A model generated the notes under the pieces. The model was not told where the DNA came from, made no database searches, and was given only the letters and a program-made list of their open reading frames with translations. Made by a program: the position numbers and the translations under genes. A stretch of 64,000 bases of DNA from Arthrobacter globiformis (GTDB lineage Bacteria > Actinomycetota > Actinomycetes > Actinomycetales > Micrococcaceae), in the NCBI RefSeq assembly GCF_030817195.1, contig NZ_JAUSYZ010000001.1, forward strand, positions 744,001 through 808,000, given 5' to 3'. This document shows, in pieces, positions 17,201 through 25,502 of this stretch (the first letter of the stretch is position 1; each line of letters begins with the position of its first letter).

Positions 17201-18847
17201 TCAGGCGCGGGCGGGCACCTTGTTCAGTTCGTCGTCGAGGTCCTTATCCAGGTCCTCATCCAGATCCCTGTCGAGTTCATCGATGGTCTCGAACGGCAGT
17301 TCGTCGAGATCGATCAGCGGGTTCTCGTCCTGGGTGGCCACCAGTTCACGGGCCTCCGCCGGGGTGTCCACGCTGGGCATGGAGCCGGGCAGCGGGCGCT
17401 GGGCGGATTCCTTGAGGAAGTAGATCGCTACGGCACCAACAGCCGAAGTGGCCATCAGGTAGTAGGCAGGCATCATGTCGTTGCCGGTGGCGTTGATGAG
17501 GGCATCCACGATGAACGGTGTGGTGCCGCCGAAGATTGCCACAGAGAAGTTGTAGGCAATGCCCATGGCGCCGTAGCGGCTGGCGGTGGGGAACTGTGCC
17601 GGCAGCGCCGAGGCGAGGTTCGCAACGTAGAAGGTCACGGGGAATGCGATCAGCGACAGGCCGGCCAGGGTTGACCAGACGCTGCCGATGCCGATCAGCA
17701 TGAACGCCGGGGCGGCCAGGACCACGGTGCTGACGGCACCGATCCAGAGAACCGGGCGGCGGCCGATGCGGTCAGAGAGCTTGCCGGTCAGCGGAATGCA
17801 GAGGCTCATGACCACGAGCACCGGGATGGTGAGCAGCGTGCCGTGGACGGGGTCGTACCCCTTGGATTCGGTGAGGTAGGTGGGCATGTAGGACGTCAGC
17901 GCGTAGCCGGCGGTGTTAGCCGCCGCCACGAGGATCATGGCCACGATGATCGAGCGCCAGTAAGCCTTGACGATGCCTACGGGCCCCTTTGCGGCAGCCT
18001 CATCACCGGCGGCAGCATCCTTGGCGAGTTCCTCCTGGGCGTCCAGGGTGGCCTGGAACTGGGGCGACTCCTCAATCTTGCTCCGGAAGTACACGGCGAT
18101 CAGGCCCAGGGGACCCGCGATCAGGAACGGCAGGCGCCAGCCCCAGTCCTCCATGGCGGCCTGGCCCAGGGTCAGCTGCAGCGCGGACACCAGCGCGGCG
18201 CCCAGGGCGAAGCCGAGGTAGCTGCCCATGTCCAGGAAGCTGGCAAAGAAGCCGCGGCGCTTGTCAGGCGAGTACTCGCTCACAAAGGTGGTGGCGCCAG
18301 CGTATTCGCCGCCGGTGGAGAAGCCCTGCACGAGCTTGAGCACCACCAGGAGGGCCGCTGCCCACATCCCGATCTGCGCGTAGCCGGGCAGCAGGCCGAC
18401 GGCGAAGGTGCTCGCCGCCATCAGCATCAGCGTGGCCGCGAGGACTTTCTGGCGGCCGATCTTATCGCCCAGCCAGCCGAACACGACGCCGCCGAGCGGG
18501 CGGGCGATGAAGGTGGCAGCGAACGTGCCAAGGAGGAACAGCGTCTGCACGCTCTTGTCAGCTTCCGGCAGGAACACGGGCCCCATGGTGGTGATGAGGT
18601 AGCCGAACACGCCGACGTCGTACCACTCCATGGTGTTGCCCACGATCGTGCCGCCGAGGGCCTTCTTGAGCATGGGCTGGTCGACGACGTTAACGTCGGA
18701 TACCTTGAGCCGGCGCCGCGCGAGCAGCTTTGGTTTCTTCGCACCCCGGGGTGCGGCCTGGTTGGTTCCGCTGGCGTTCCTGGCGCCTGCTGAAGAGTCG
18801 GTCGTGCTTCGGTCTGTGGGCATTTGGGCAACTCCTGTGGAGGTCAT
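17201..18847 (-). CDS. MFS transporter, metabolite:H+ symporter (ProP/ShiA-like)
   Basis: The 548-residue permease has twelve predicted helices and the family loop motif GWLGDKIGRQKVL, repeated in the second half as GKLSDRIGRRPVL. TMEWYDVGVFGYL and LVQGFSTGGEYAGA are hallmarks of the MHS branch (proline/betaine, shikimate or dicarboxylate uptake). The N-terminus has about 55 hydrophilic residues. The C-terminal tail is acidic and repetitive (DRDL, DEDL, DKDL, DDEL), reminiscent in position to the osmosensing tail of ProP. The substrate is not resolved; osmolyte uptake is a reasonable guess. Confidence 0.88.
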   Translation of the reverse strand: MTSTGVAQMPTDRSTTDSSAGARNASGTNQAAPRGAKKPKLLARRRLKVSDVNVVDQPMLKKALGGTIVGNTMEWYDVGVFGYLITTMGPVFLPEADKSVQTLFLLGTFAATFIARPLGGVVFGWLGDKIGRQKVLAATLMLMAASTFAVGLLPGYAQIGMWAAALLVVLKLVQGFSTGGEYAGATTFVSEYSPDKRRGFFASFLDMGSYLGFALGAALVSALQLTLGQAAMEDWGWRLPFLIAGPLGLIAVYFRSKIEESPQFQATLDAQEELAKDAAAGDEAAAKGPVGIVKAYWRSIIVAMILVAAANTAGYALTSYMPTYLTESKGYDPVHGTLLTIPVLVVMSLCIPLTGKLSDRIGRRPVLWIGAVSTVVLAAPAFMLIGIGSVWSTLAGLSLIAFPVTFYVANLASALPAQFPTASRYGAMGIAYNFSVAIFGGTTPFIVDALINATGNDMMPAYYLMATSAVGAVAIYFLKESAQRPLPGSMPSVDTPAEARELVATQDENPLIDLDELPFETIDELDRDLDEDLDKDLDDELNKVPARA

Positions 18848-19211
18848 TTGCTTGCGACTTATAGCTGCCCCGCTCCGGGCAGGCCTTCAATTTTACGGGA
18901 TTTCCATGGAATTCGAGAGTTGGGTGCCGTATGATCACCCGGTTTCGGGGGGTGGAACGGGGCGAAAGTCAGATTTGTTTTGGCCGATCTGACCCCGCCA
19001 TCCTCCGGATTTTCCGGCTCACCGGCGATCGTTATCAAACCTTTTTCTGGAACAGGGCTGCGGGGGCCCGATTTTCCGCCGATTCCGGCCCTGCCGGCGA
19101 GGGAAAACAGCCACGGACGGGTGCTGATTGAACCGTTCAACCGCGGTGCTCGTCTGATTGGTTAGGTCATAACTTCGAGCCAGTTCATCACTTCCAGACA
19201 GGGTGTTCGCC
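18848..19211. other. Non-coding stretch between divergent genes
   Basis: These 364 bases separate the starts of the MFS transporter and the DUF2231 gene. They are less GC-rich than the flanks (runs such as AATTTTACGGG and TTATCAAACC), fitting a promoter region. No ORF with region-typical codon use, no strong palindrome and no RNA gene was recognised. Confidence 0.5.
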
Positions 19212-19718
19212 ATGGACTACGAGATCAGCGGTCTGCCGATGCATGTGTTGCTCGTTCACGCCACGGTGGTCTTCGTTCCGTTGGCGGCCCTTTGCACGCT
19301 GCTCAGCCTTCTCTGGCCCGCCGCCCGGCGGCGTTTGGGGATCGTCACGCCGCTAATTGCCCTGTTGGCGCTGGTCCTGGTGCCGGTCACCGCCGCTGCC
19401 GGCGCGTGGCTCCTGGACCGCATTGATCCCACCCCGCGGATCAATGCCCATATGCAGCTTGCCGGGACGCTCCTGCCGTGGGTGGTAGGCGTATTCCTCG
19501 TGGCCCTGGCCCAGTGGCTGTGGTTCCGCTACGGCACCACACAGGCAGAAGGGATGCGGCGGCGAATGGGCACCGCCGGGTCCCGCATCGCGGGGATTGT
19601 CGCCGTCGTGGTCGCCCTGGTGCTCTGCGGCGGTGCCGTAGCTACCGTGGCGGTCATCGGGGAATCAGGGTCCAGGGCGGTATGGGAAGGATCCTTCCGG
19701 ACCGGGGCTGAGGACTGA
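19212..19718 (+). CDS. DUF2231-type membrane protein
   Basis: ATG 19212 follows AGGG at a nine-base spacing; a GTG nine bases earlier is possible. The 168-residue product has four predicted helices (LLVHATVVFVPLAALCTLL, GIVTPLIALLALVLVPV, LPWVVGVFLVALAQWLW and IVAVVVALVLCGGAVA). The opening GLPMHVLLVHATV is characteristic of DUF2231, an uncharacterised membrane family with conserved N-terminal histidines. Haem or redox roles have been suggested for relatives but cannot be shown here. Confidence 0.85.
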   Translation: MDYEISGLPMHVLLVHATVVFVPLAALCTLLSLLWPAARRRLGIVTPLIALLALVLVPVTAAAGAWLLDRIDPTPRINAHMQLAGTLLPWVVGVFLVALAQWLWFRYGTTQAEGMRRRMGTAGSRIAGIVAVVVALVLCGGAVATVAVIGESGSRAVWEGSFRTGAED

Positions 19719-19947
19719 GAAAGTCTCTTCCCGGACGGCCTGTTTCTGCCTAAGGTGGACCCATGGGAACACTGATCTTCGAGTAATGCTGGCTCTGGCA
19801 CTCGCCGCCGCAATCAACTCCGCCTGTTCAGGTTTCTGGCTTCGCACTGCTTCTTGGCTGGAGCAGGGCTAACTTGCCATCCGGTACCGGCGGAAGCACG
19901 GATCTCATATGGGGAACACTTCATTTCATCGCGGAAAGGAAGAACAA

Positions 19948-20208
19948 ATGGCCGACTCCCACAACGGAAGCAGCATCAAGCCGGATGTCGCCGCGCATCT
20001 GGCGGAATCGATGGACACGCCGCCGCTGCCCACTCCGGAGACCCTGGCCGTGACCACGGCAATGGGTGGGGCGAAGCAGTGGCCGGACGGCAACGGCAAA
20101 CGGCGCCACCCCAAGGAACACGGCGCAAGCCCCGGCCGCCTTGGACAGGGCGCTGCTGTCACGGCAATCCACCGGACCAGCCGCCCGCAGATGCCGCACT
20201 CGTCCTGA
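19948..20208 (+). CDS. Small hydrophilic hypothetical protein
   Basis: ATG 19948 has AAAGGAAG ten bases upstream, a good site. The 86-residue product is hydrophilic and Gly/Pro/His-rich (IKPDVAAHLAESMDTPPLPTP, later GKRRHPKEHGASPG). It has no hydrophobic core and is probably disordered. No family is recognised. A strong terminator starts 18 bases after the stop. Confidence 0.65.
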   Translation: MADSHNGSSIKPDVAAHLAESMDTPPLPTPETLAVTTAMGGAKQWPDGNGKRRHPKEHGASPGRLGQGAAVTAIHRTSRPQMPHSS

Positions 20209-20225
20209 CCAGCCGAAAATACTAA

Positions 20226-20265
20226 ACAGCCTGGCTGCGCCCAATATTGGGTGCCGCCAGGCTGT
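20226..20265. terminator. Bidirectional terminator
   Basis: ACAGCCTGGC (20226-20235) pairs with GCCAGGCTGT (20256-20265), with an inner CCCAATATTGGG helix, followed by TCTTTGT. It lies between the convergent small gene and ligD. Confidence 0.85.
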
Positions 20266-20291
20266 TCTTTGTGGCTGGCAGGGCTGGGCCA

Positions 20292-22868
20292 TCAAGGTTG
20301 CGGGGATTCCGTCACTACCTCCGCCGGTTCCTTGTCCAGCCGCCAGCCGCGCCACACCGGATGCCGGAGCTTGCCGCTTCCGGTCCATTCACCGAAGGTC
20401 ACCTCACCCACCAGGGCGGGGTTCACCCAGTGCGCGTCTGCCGCGTCCGCCGAGGGAACGTCATCGAACGGCGACGTCTTCCGGGCCAGCCCCTCCATCT
20501 TTTTCCGCAGTTCCTCCAGTTCACGCATGCTGAAGCCGCTTCCCACACGGCCCACATACCGCAGCGCTTTGCCCTCCGGAATGCCGATCAGGAGGGAGCC
20601 CACGGTGTTGGACCTGTCGCCCCTGCCGGGGCGCCAGCCGCCCACCACCACTTCCTGGGTCTTCTCGATCTTGAGCTTGATCCACGTGTGGGTCCGCTGC
20701 CCGCTCACGTAGCGGCTGTCCGCCCGCTTTGCCATCACGCCCTCCAGGCCCAGCTCGCGGGCGCTTTCCAGGATGTGTTCCACCCTGTCGTCCAGGGTCT
20801 CCGATAGTTCCACCGGGCAATCGGCGGGCTTGAAAAAGTCAGCGAGGCGTTCCCGCCGTTTCCGCAGGGAAAGCCTGCGCAGGTCGTCGCCGCCATCGGC
20901 CAACAGGTCAAAGAGCATCATCCGGACCGGGATGGCAGCACGGGCACGTTTCACGTCGCCCGGCCTGGTCAGCTTCATCCTGCCCTGCAGGAGCCCGAAG
21001 TCAGGCGTGCCGGAAGGCCCGACGGCGATAATCTCGCCATCCGCGATGAAGTCCTGCGGTGGCCAGCAGCTCCGGTCCGTGAATTCGGGATAACTGGCCG
21101 ACATGTCGTTGCCGTTGCGGCTCAGGAGCCGGATCCGGTCGCCGTCCGCCACTACGAGCGCACGGATCCCGTCCCATTTGAGTTCGAAGAGCCAGTCGCT
21201 GCCGTGCAAATCCGCCGGGGTGCCCGCCGAGGCCAGCATGGGGGCCGGGTCCTCCTGGAGGCTATCCCGTCGCGGTGCTGCCGGCCTGGAAGCTGCCGTG
21301 CGGGCAGGGCTGGCCGGTTCTTTGGCGCCAGCCGGTTCCCTGGTGCCACCCGGCCTTTTCCGTGCCCCTGGAACCCTGTCCATCAGATGGATGAGCCATT
21401 GTGACTCCTCGCCCTGGCCCTTCCCCGTGTGGATCAGGGCGAACCTCTTGCTGCCGCTTAGCCCGCCGCCCTCACGGCCCGTCAGCGTGGCAATGACTTC
21501 CTTGCCGTTGACCCATTTCTCGAGCTCATAGACGCCCTTGTCCCAGATGCTCACACTGCCCGCACCGTACTCGCCCTTGGGGATGTCGCCTTCAAAATCG
21601 GCGTAGTCCATGGGGTGGTCTTCGGTCTGTACCGCCAGATGGTTTTTGTCCCCTGACTCCGGCACACCCTTTGGCAGCGCCCAGGAGACAAGCACGCCCT
21701 CGTGCTCCAGCCGGAAGTCATAGTGGAGCCGGCTTGCGTGGTGTTCCTGGATGACGAAGATCTCCTTGCCCGCCTGCGCCGGTACGCCGTTGCTTTTTGC
21801 CGCGTGGTGCTCTTCCGCGGTGAACGGCTCGGGCGTCTTGCCCTGGTCGCGCAGGGACCGGTACTTGTTCAGCCGAGGGTCCGCGTGCCCGCCGCTGCGC
21901 GATCCGGCTGTTTTCGGAGGCTCGGGGGCTGCGTGGGTGGTGCCGGGGTGGACAGCATGAGCGGGGACGGGGTGGCCGGTGCCCGCACTGACCGGGGCGA
22001 AGGGGTCCTTGCCGGCCGCCACCCGGCGCATGACCTCCTCATAGTCCAGATGCTTGAGCGACGGCGAGCTCAACTCCCGCCAGGTCCGCGGAGCCGCCAC
22101 GGTGGGGTGCAAGCGCCCGCGGAGCGAATACGGAACGATGGTGGTCTTCGCGGCGTTGTTCTGGCTCCAGTCCACCAGGACCTTGCCGGTCCGGAGGGTC
22201 TTCTTCATGTCACTGACGGCCAGGTCCGGGTGGTCGGCCTCCAGCGCCCGCGCCAGTTCACGGGCGAAAGCTGACACCTCATCCGAGGTCTGCGTACCTT
22301 TCAGGACCGCGTACAGGTGGATCCCCTTGCTGCCGCTGGTGACCGGAACCGGCTCAAGTCCCACGTCCTGCAGGATGGTCCGGGCCAACTTGGCCACCTC
22401 CACGCATTCAGGCAGTCCCGCGCCCTCCCCGGGATCGAGGTCCAGGACCAGCCGGTCGGGAGGCAGGGCACTGCCGTGGGAGTCCACTGTCCACTGCGGC
22501 ACGTGGATCTCCAGCGAGGCGATCTGCGCCAGCCAGGTGAGGGTGGCAGGATCATTAACCAGCGGATAGTAGTTGGTGTTGCTCTTGTGCGTGATGGCGG
22601 CGCGGGGCACCCAGCCCGGGGCAGAGTCGTCCAGGTTCTTCTGGAAAAACATCTCGCCGGGCTGCGCCTCGGTTCCTACCCCGTGCACCCATCTTTTGCG
22701 GGTTGCCGGCCGGTTTCTGGCGGCGGGGATCAGCACCGGGGCCACAGCGGCGTAATAGGCGATGACGTCCGCCTTGGTGGTGCCGGTGGCGGGATACATC
22801 ACTTTGTCGAGGTTGGTCAGGGTCAGTTCGCGGCCGCCGACCCGCACGCGTTCCTTACCGCCGGCCAT
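20292..22868 (-). CDS. ligD: Multifunctional NHEJ DNA ligase LigD (Pol-PE-Lig)
   Basis: The 858-residue protein has three domains in the mycobacterial order. The primase-polymerase occupies residues 1 to about 290 (DKVMYPATG; catalytic LVLDLDPGEG with Asp143 and Asp145; SGSKGIHLY). The 3'-phosphoesterase follows at about 345-500 (FVIQEHHASRLHYDFRLE). The ATP-dependent ligase covers about 560-858, with nucleotidyl lysine in ELKWDGIRALV and later FIADGEI, EGVMAKR and WIKLK. With Ku it repairs double-strand breaks by end joining. It is divergent from ku with 40 bases between the starts, suggesting shared control. Linkers between domains are Pro/Ala/Gly-rich. Confidence 0.97.
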   Translation of the reverse strand: MAGGKERVRVGGRELTLTNLDKVMYPATGTTKADVIAYYAAVAPVLIPAARNRPATRKRWVHGVGTEAQPGEMFFQKNLDDSAPGWVPRAAITHKSNTNYYPLVNDPATLTWLAQIASLEIHVPQWTVDSHGSALPPDRLVLDLDPGEGAGLPECVEVAKLARTILQDVGLEPVPVTSGSKGIHLYAVLKGTQTSDEVSAFARELARALEADHPDLAVSDMKKTLRTGKVLVDWSQNNAAKTTIVPYSLRGRLHPTVAAPRTWRELSSPSLKHLDYEEVMRRVAAGKDPFAPVSAGTGHPVPAHAVHPGTTHAAPEPPKTAGSRSGGHADPRLNKYRSLRDQGKTPEPFTAEEHHAAKSNGVPAQAGKEIFVIQEHHASRLHYDFRLEHEGVLVSWALPKGVPESGDKNHLAVQTEDHPMDYADFEGDIPKGEYGAGSVSIWDKGVYELEKWVNGKEVIATLTGREGGGLSGSKRFALIHTGKGQGEESQWLIHLMDRVPGARKRPGGTREPAGAKEPASPARTAASRPAAPRRDSLQEDPAPMLASAGTPADLHGSDWLFELKWDGIRALVVADGDRIRLLSRNGNDMSASYPEFTDRSCWPPQDFIADGEIIAVGPSGTPDFGLLQGRMKLTRPGDVKRARAAIPVRMMLFDLLADGGDDLRRLSLRKRRERLADFFKPADCPVELSETLDDRVEHILESARELGLEGVMAKRADSRYVSGQRTHTWIKLKIEKTQEVVVGGWRPGRGDRSNTVGSLLIGIPEGKALRYVGRVGSGFSMRELEELRKKMEGLARKTSPFDDVPSADAADAHWVNPALVGEVTFGEWTGSGKLRHPVWRGWRLDKEPAEVVTESPQP

Positions 22869-22908
22869 GGGGCTTCACCTCCGGCGTTGTGTGCTGTTGA
22901 CTTGTCCC

Positions 22909-24075
22909 ATGAGAGCCATTTGGAAAGGCGCCATCGCGTTCGGGCTGGTCAACGTCCCGGTGAAGGTCTACAGCGCCACCGAGGACCACGACATCAGCCT
23001 CCATCAGGTGCACAACGCCGACGGCGGCCGGATCCGCTACCAGCGCCGCTGTGAGGTCTGCAGCGAGATCGTCGACTACTCCGACATTGAGAAGGCCTAC
23101 GAGGACGACGGCCGGACAGTGATCCTCACCAAGGAGGAGCTCAAGTCCATTCCCGCAGAGAACAGCCACGAAATCGAAGTGGTGCAGTTCGTCCCCTCCG
23201 AACAGCTCGACCCCATCATGTTCGAGAAGAGCTATTACCTGGAGCCGGATTCCAAGTCGCCCAAGGCCTACATGCTGCTGCGCCGGGCCCTGGAGGACAC
23301 CGAGCGCGTGGCCGTGGTGCAGTTCGCGCTGCGGGACAAGACCCGGCTGGGTGCTTTGCGGATCCGGGACGACGTCCTGATGCTGCAGGCGCTGCTGTGG
23401 GCGGATGAGGTCCGGGACGCCTCGTTCCCTTCCCTGGACACGTCCATCCGCATCTCCGCGCAGGAACGGGAGATGTCCGCCGCGCTGGTGGAGTCCATGG
23501 CCTCCGACTTCGAGCCCGAGCAGTTCACCGACGACTACCAGGCCCAGCTCCGGCAGCTTATCGAGGCAAAACTGGAAAAGGGCGATGCGCTGGACACCGA
23601 AGAGACGTTCGGTGCCGAGGCCGAGGGTGGCAAGGGAGAAGTCATCGACCTGATGGAGGCCCTGAAACGCAGCCTCGACAAGAAGCGCGGGGGAGGGGCG
23701 GCCGCACAGGAGACCTCTGAAGACGACTCGTCCGAGGACGAACCGTCCGGTCCGGCAAAGCGCAGCGGCCGCAGCAGCAGCCGGAGCAGCACCGCCCAAA
23801 AGGACGCCGAAGATTCCGACGCCGAAACTGCCAAGAGCGGTACCGCCAGGACCCGCAGCAAGACCGCCGGCGCCGCTAAGACGAGTGCTGCGTCCAAGAC
23901 CAGTACCGCTTCCAAGACCAGCGCTGCATCGAAAACCGGCACAGCGTCGAAAACAGGTACGGCGTCGGCGACAAAGACCGCCTCCAAGACCGGCGCCGGT
24001 TCCAAAACCGGCGCTGCCTCGAAGACCGATACCGCTGCCAAGCCCACGGCGAAGGCCGCGCGGAAGGGCGCCTGA
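22909..24075 (+). CDS. ku: Ku end-binding protein with long SKT-repeat tail
   Basis: ATG 22909 yields 388 residues beginning MRAIWKGAIAFGLVNVPVKV, the classical bacterial Ku start. The ring core spans about residues 1-260 (QVHNADGGRIRYQRRCEVC, LDPIMFEKSYYLEPD, DEVRDASFPSLDTSI). The homodimer threads onto DNA ends and recruits LigD. Beyond the core is a long charged tail: an acidic/Ser stretch, then eight consecutive hexapeptide units of the form SKT(S/G/D)(T/A)A at residues 329-376 and a basic end. Lys-rich Ku tails in actinobacteria bind DNA; the length and regularity here are notable. Confidence 0.97.
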   Translation: MRAIWKGAIAFGLVNVPVKVYSATEDHDISLHQVHNADGGRIRYQRRCEVCSEIVDYSDIEKAYEDDGRTVILTKEELKSIPAENSHEIEVVQFVPSEQLDPIMFEKSYYLEPDSKSPKAYMLLRRALEDTERVAVVQFALRDKTRLGALRIRDDVLMLQALLWADEVRDASFPSLDTSIRISAQEREMSAALVESMASDFEPEQFTDDYQAQLRQLIEAKLEKGDALDTEETFGAEAEGGKGEVIDLMEALKRSLDKKRGGGAAAQETSEDDSSEDEPSGPAKRSGRSSSRSSTAQKDAEDSDAETAKSGTARTRSKTAGAAKTSAASKTSTASKTSAASKTGTASKTGTASATKTASKTGAGSKTGAASKTDTAAKPTAKAARKGA

Positions 24076-24115
24076 CAGGGCGGGCGCCCCCCGGCGCGGC
24101 TGCACGTGCACCCGC

Positions 24116-24382
24116 TTAGGAATTCCTGAGCGCGGAGATGAGTTCGCTCTTTTTCTTGCCTGAGTACCCCTTGAGGCCGATTTCCTTGGCTTTGCCCTTG
24201 AGCTGGTCCACGGTCCAGTCCTCATAGTTCCCGGACTTGCCGCCCTTGCGGCCCACCTCCGAGCGTCCCTTCTTGGCTGCCGCGTTGGAGACGCGGGCCG
24301 CCTTCTGCTTCGAGGCCCCCTCGTCGCGGAGCTCTTCGTAGAGTTTTGGACTTTTCAGGCTGGGGTTCTTCTTCCCTGGCAT
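24116..24382 (-). CDS. Small basic protein with SAP/Rho-N-like C-terminus
   Basis: The 88-residue protein is Lys-rich. The N-terminal KLYEELRDEGASKQKAARVS and central KKGRSEVGRKGGKSG are followed by a C-terminal DWTVDQLKGKAKEIGLKG and KKKSELISALRN, a SAP or Rho-N type helix-turn-helix that usually binds nucleic acid. It looks like the short uncharacterised actinobacterial family sometimes called DUF7218. It is convergent with ku, so an accessory DNA-binding role near the end-joining genes is possible but unproven. Confidence 0.82.
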   Translation of the reverse strand: MPGKKNPSLKSPKLYEELRDEGASKQKAARVSNAAAKKGRSEVGRKGGKSGNYEDWTVDQLKGKAKEIGLKGYSGKKKSELISALRNS

Positions 24383-24435
24383 TGCTACCTCCGTGATGGG
24401 ACGACCCGTCGAAAGGAACGGTCGGGTGGATCAGG

Positions 24436-24969
24436 TCAGTGGGCTCCCGGACTGTCCACTTCGCCGCGGTCCACCGCGGCTCGCCAGGCGCCCGTCTCGA
24501 TGCCGCGGGTTTCGATGAACTCCTTGAACCGCATCAGGTCGGAGGACACCTGCTGCTCATCAACGTGGGCGGCGGCTCCGGCCCTTTCCAGCAGGCTCTC
24601 GGGCTCCCATTCGAGTTCCACGTTCACGCGGCAGAGGTCCTCGCCCAGGTTCTCGAACGTGACTCGGCCGGCGTTGCGGGGCTTGTCCTTGCTGACCCAG
24701 GCAATGCACCGGTCCGGCGTCTGTTCCAGGATCTGTGCGTCGTATTCGCGCCTGACGCCCGCCACGCTGGTGCGGAAATGGAGGGATGTTTCATCGATCT
24801 GCTCCACGGACTCGACGCCCTTCATGAAACGGGGAAACGATTCGAACTGTGTCCACTGGTTGTAGGCCGTGCTGACTGGCACCTCGACGTCCACGCTTTC
24901 CTGCAAGGTTTCCACTCTGTCATCCTCCTTCAGCCCGGCAGTCCCGGGGTCAATCAAATGGCTGGCCAC
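24436..24969 (-). CDS. SRPBCC-family protein (cyclase/dehydrase type)
   Basis: The 177-residue protein has the START/SRPBCC pattern: ESVDVEVPVSTAYNQWTQFE, then FPRFMKGVESVEQ, a strand-rich middle and the long C-terminal helix LMRFKEFIETRG. Such beta-grasp cavities bind hydrophobic ligands; the ligand is unknown. Relatives in actinobacteria are often stress-associated. The promoter region carries an imperfect inverted repeat (25010-25027) related to sites before two other genes of this window. Confidence 0.88.
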   Translation of the reverse strand: MASHLIDPGTAGLKEDDRVETLQESVDVEVPVSTAYNQWTQFESFPRFMKGVESVEQIDETSLHFRTSVAGVRREYDAQILEQTPDRCIAWVSKDKPRNAGRVTFENLGEDLCRVNVELEWEPESLLERAGAAAHVDEQQVSSDLMRFKEFIETRGIETGAWRAAVDRGEVDSPGAH

Positions 24970-25009
24970 AGTTCCAAGCTAGTGCGGCGCAGAACCAAAA
25001 ACAAGAAAC

Positions 25010-25027
25010 TACTAAGGTTGCTTACTT
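25010..25027 (-). promoter_or_regulatory. Imperfect inverted repeat upstream of the SRPBCC gene
   Basis: On the minus strand it reads AAGTAAGCAACCTTAGTA, 41 bases before the SRPBCC start. It matches TAGTAAGCATGGTTACTA (53170-53187) at 13 of 18 positions. The regulator is unknown. Confidence 0.45.
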
Positions 25028-25104
25028 CCGTAAAATCGCCCGCTGGTCAGGTGCGATGACGGCCACGGCAATGCACCAGCGGCCAAAAGCATCCGGAAAC
25101 GGCA

Positions 25105-25158
25105 ACGGCCGGCCTCCGCTGCAGTGCCCTAACGGGAGCTGCTGCGGAGGCCGGCCGT
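25105..25158 (-). terminator. Terminator of the fructose PTS operon
   Basis: ACGGCCGGCCTCCGC (25105-25119) pairs perfectly with 25144-25158, a 15-bp stem 14 bases past the ptsH stop. Confidence 0.82.
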
Positions 25159-25172
25159 AAAGCGCGCGGTGC

Positions 25173-25451
25173 CTACTCGGCGTCGTGATCCGTTTCCAGG
25201 ATCTGGACCAGGCGCTCGAGGGCGGCGTCGGCGCCATCACCATCGGCCCGCAGCACCACAACGTCGCCGTGCGATGCGCCAAGGCTCATGAGGGAAAGGA
25301 TGCTGGCCGCGTCCATGGCCTCGTCGGCAGGCTCCCCTTCGCGGGCAATGGTGATGTCGAGGTCAAACTCGCCTGCTGCCTCAGCGAAGATGGCGGCGGG
25401 GCGGGCGTGCAGGCCTACGCGGCTGGCGACGGTTGCGGTACGTTCGGACAT
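25173..25451 (-). CDS. ptsH: HPr phosphocarrier protein
   Basis: The 92-residue product starts at ATG 25451, with AAGGAG five bases upstream. The active site is ASRVGLHARPAA with His15, and the regulatory-serine helix is AASILSLMSLGAS (Ser50). HPr passes phosphate from enzyme I to EIIA of FruA. It is the last gene of fruR-fruK-fruA-ptsH. No enzyme I gene is in the window. Confidence 0.95.
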   Translation of the reverse strand: MSERTATVASRVGLHARPAAIFAEAAGEFDLDITIAREGEPADEAMDAASILSLMSLGASHGDVVVLRADGDGADAALERLVQILETDHDAE

Positions 25452-25502
25452 TTCTGCTCCTTGCATTTGCAGTGTGGGTTGGGGTGCTGAAGGACAGCGC
25501 GA

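Noticed and set aside
15703..17415. 570-codon plus-strand frame across the FUSC gene
   Set aside because: Low-complexity Arg/Gly/Pro product antisense to a clear membrane protein.
19785..19871. Short ORF MLALALAAAINSACSGFW in front of the small protein at 19948
   Set aside because: No ribosome site beyond a TAATG junction with a seven-codon ORF, and too short to support.
24439..25059. 206-codon plus-strand frame opposite the SRPBCC gene
   Set aside because: Shadow of a recognisable family on the minus strand; no ribosome site.
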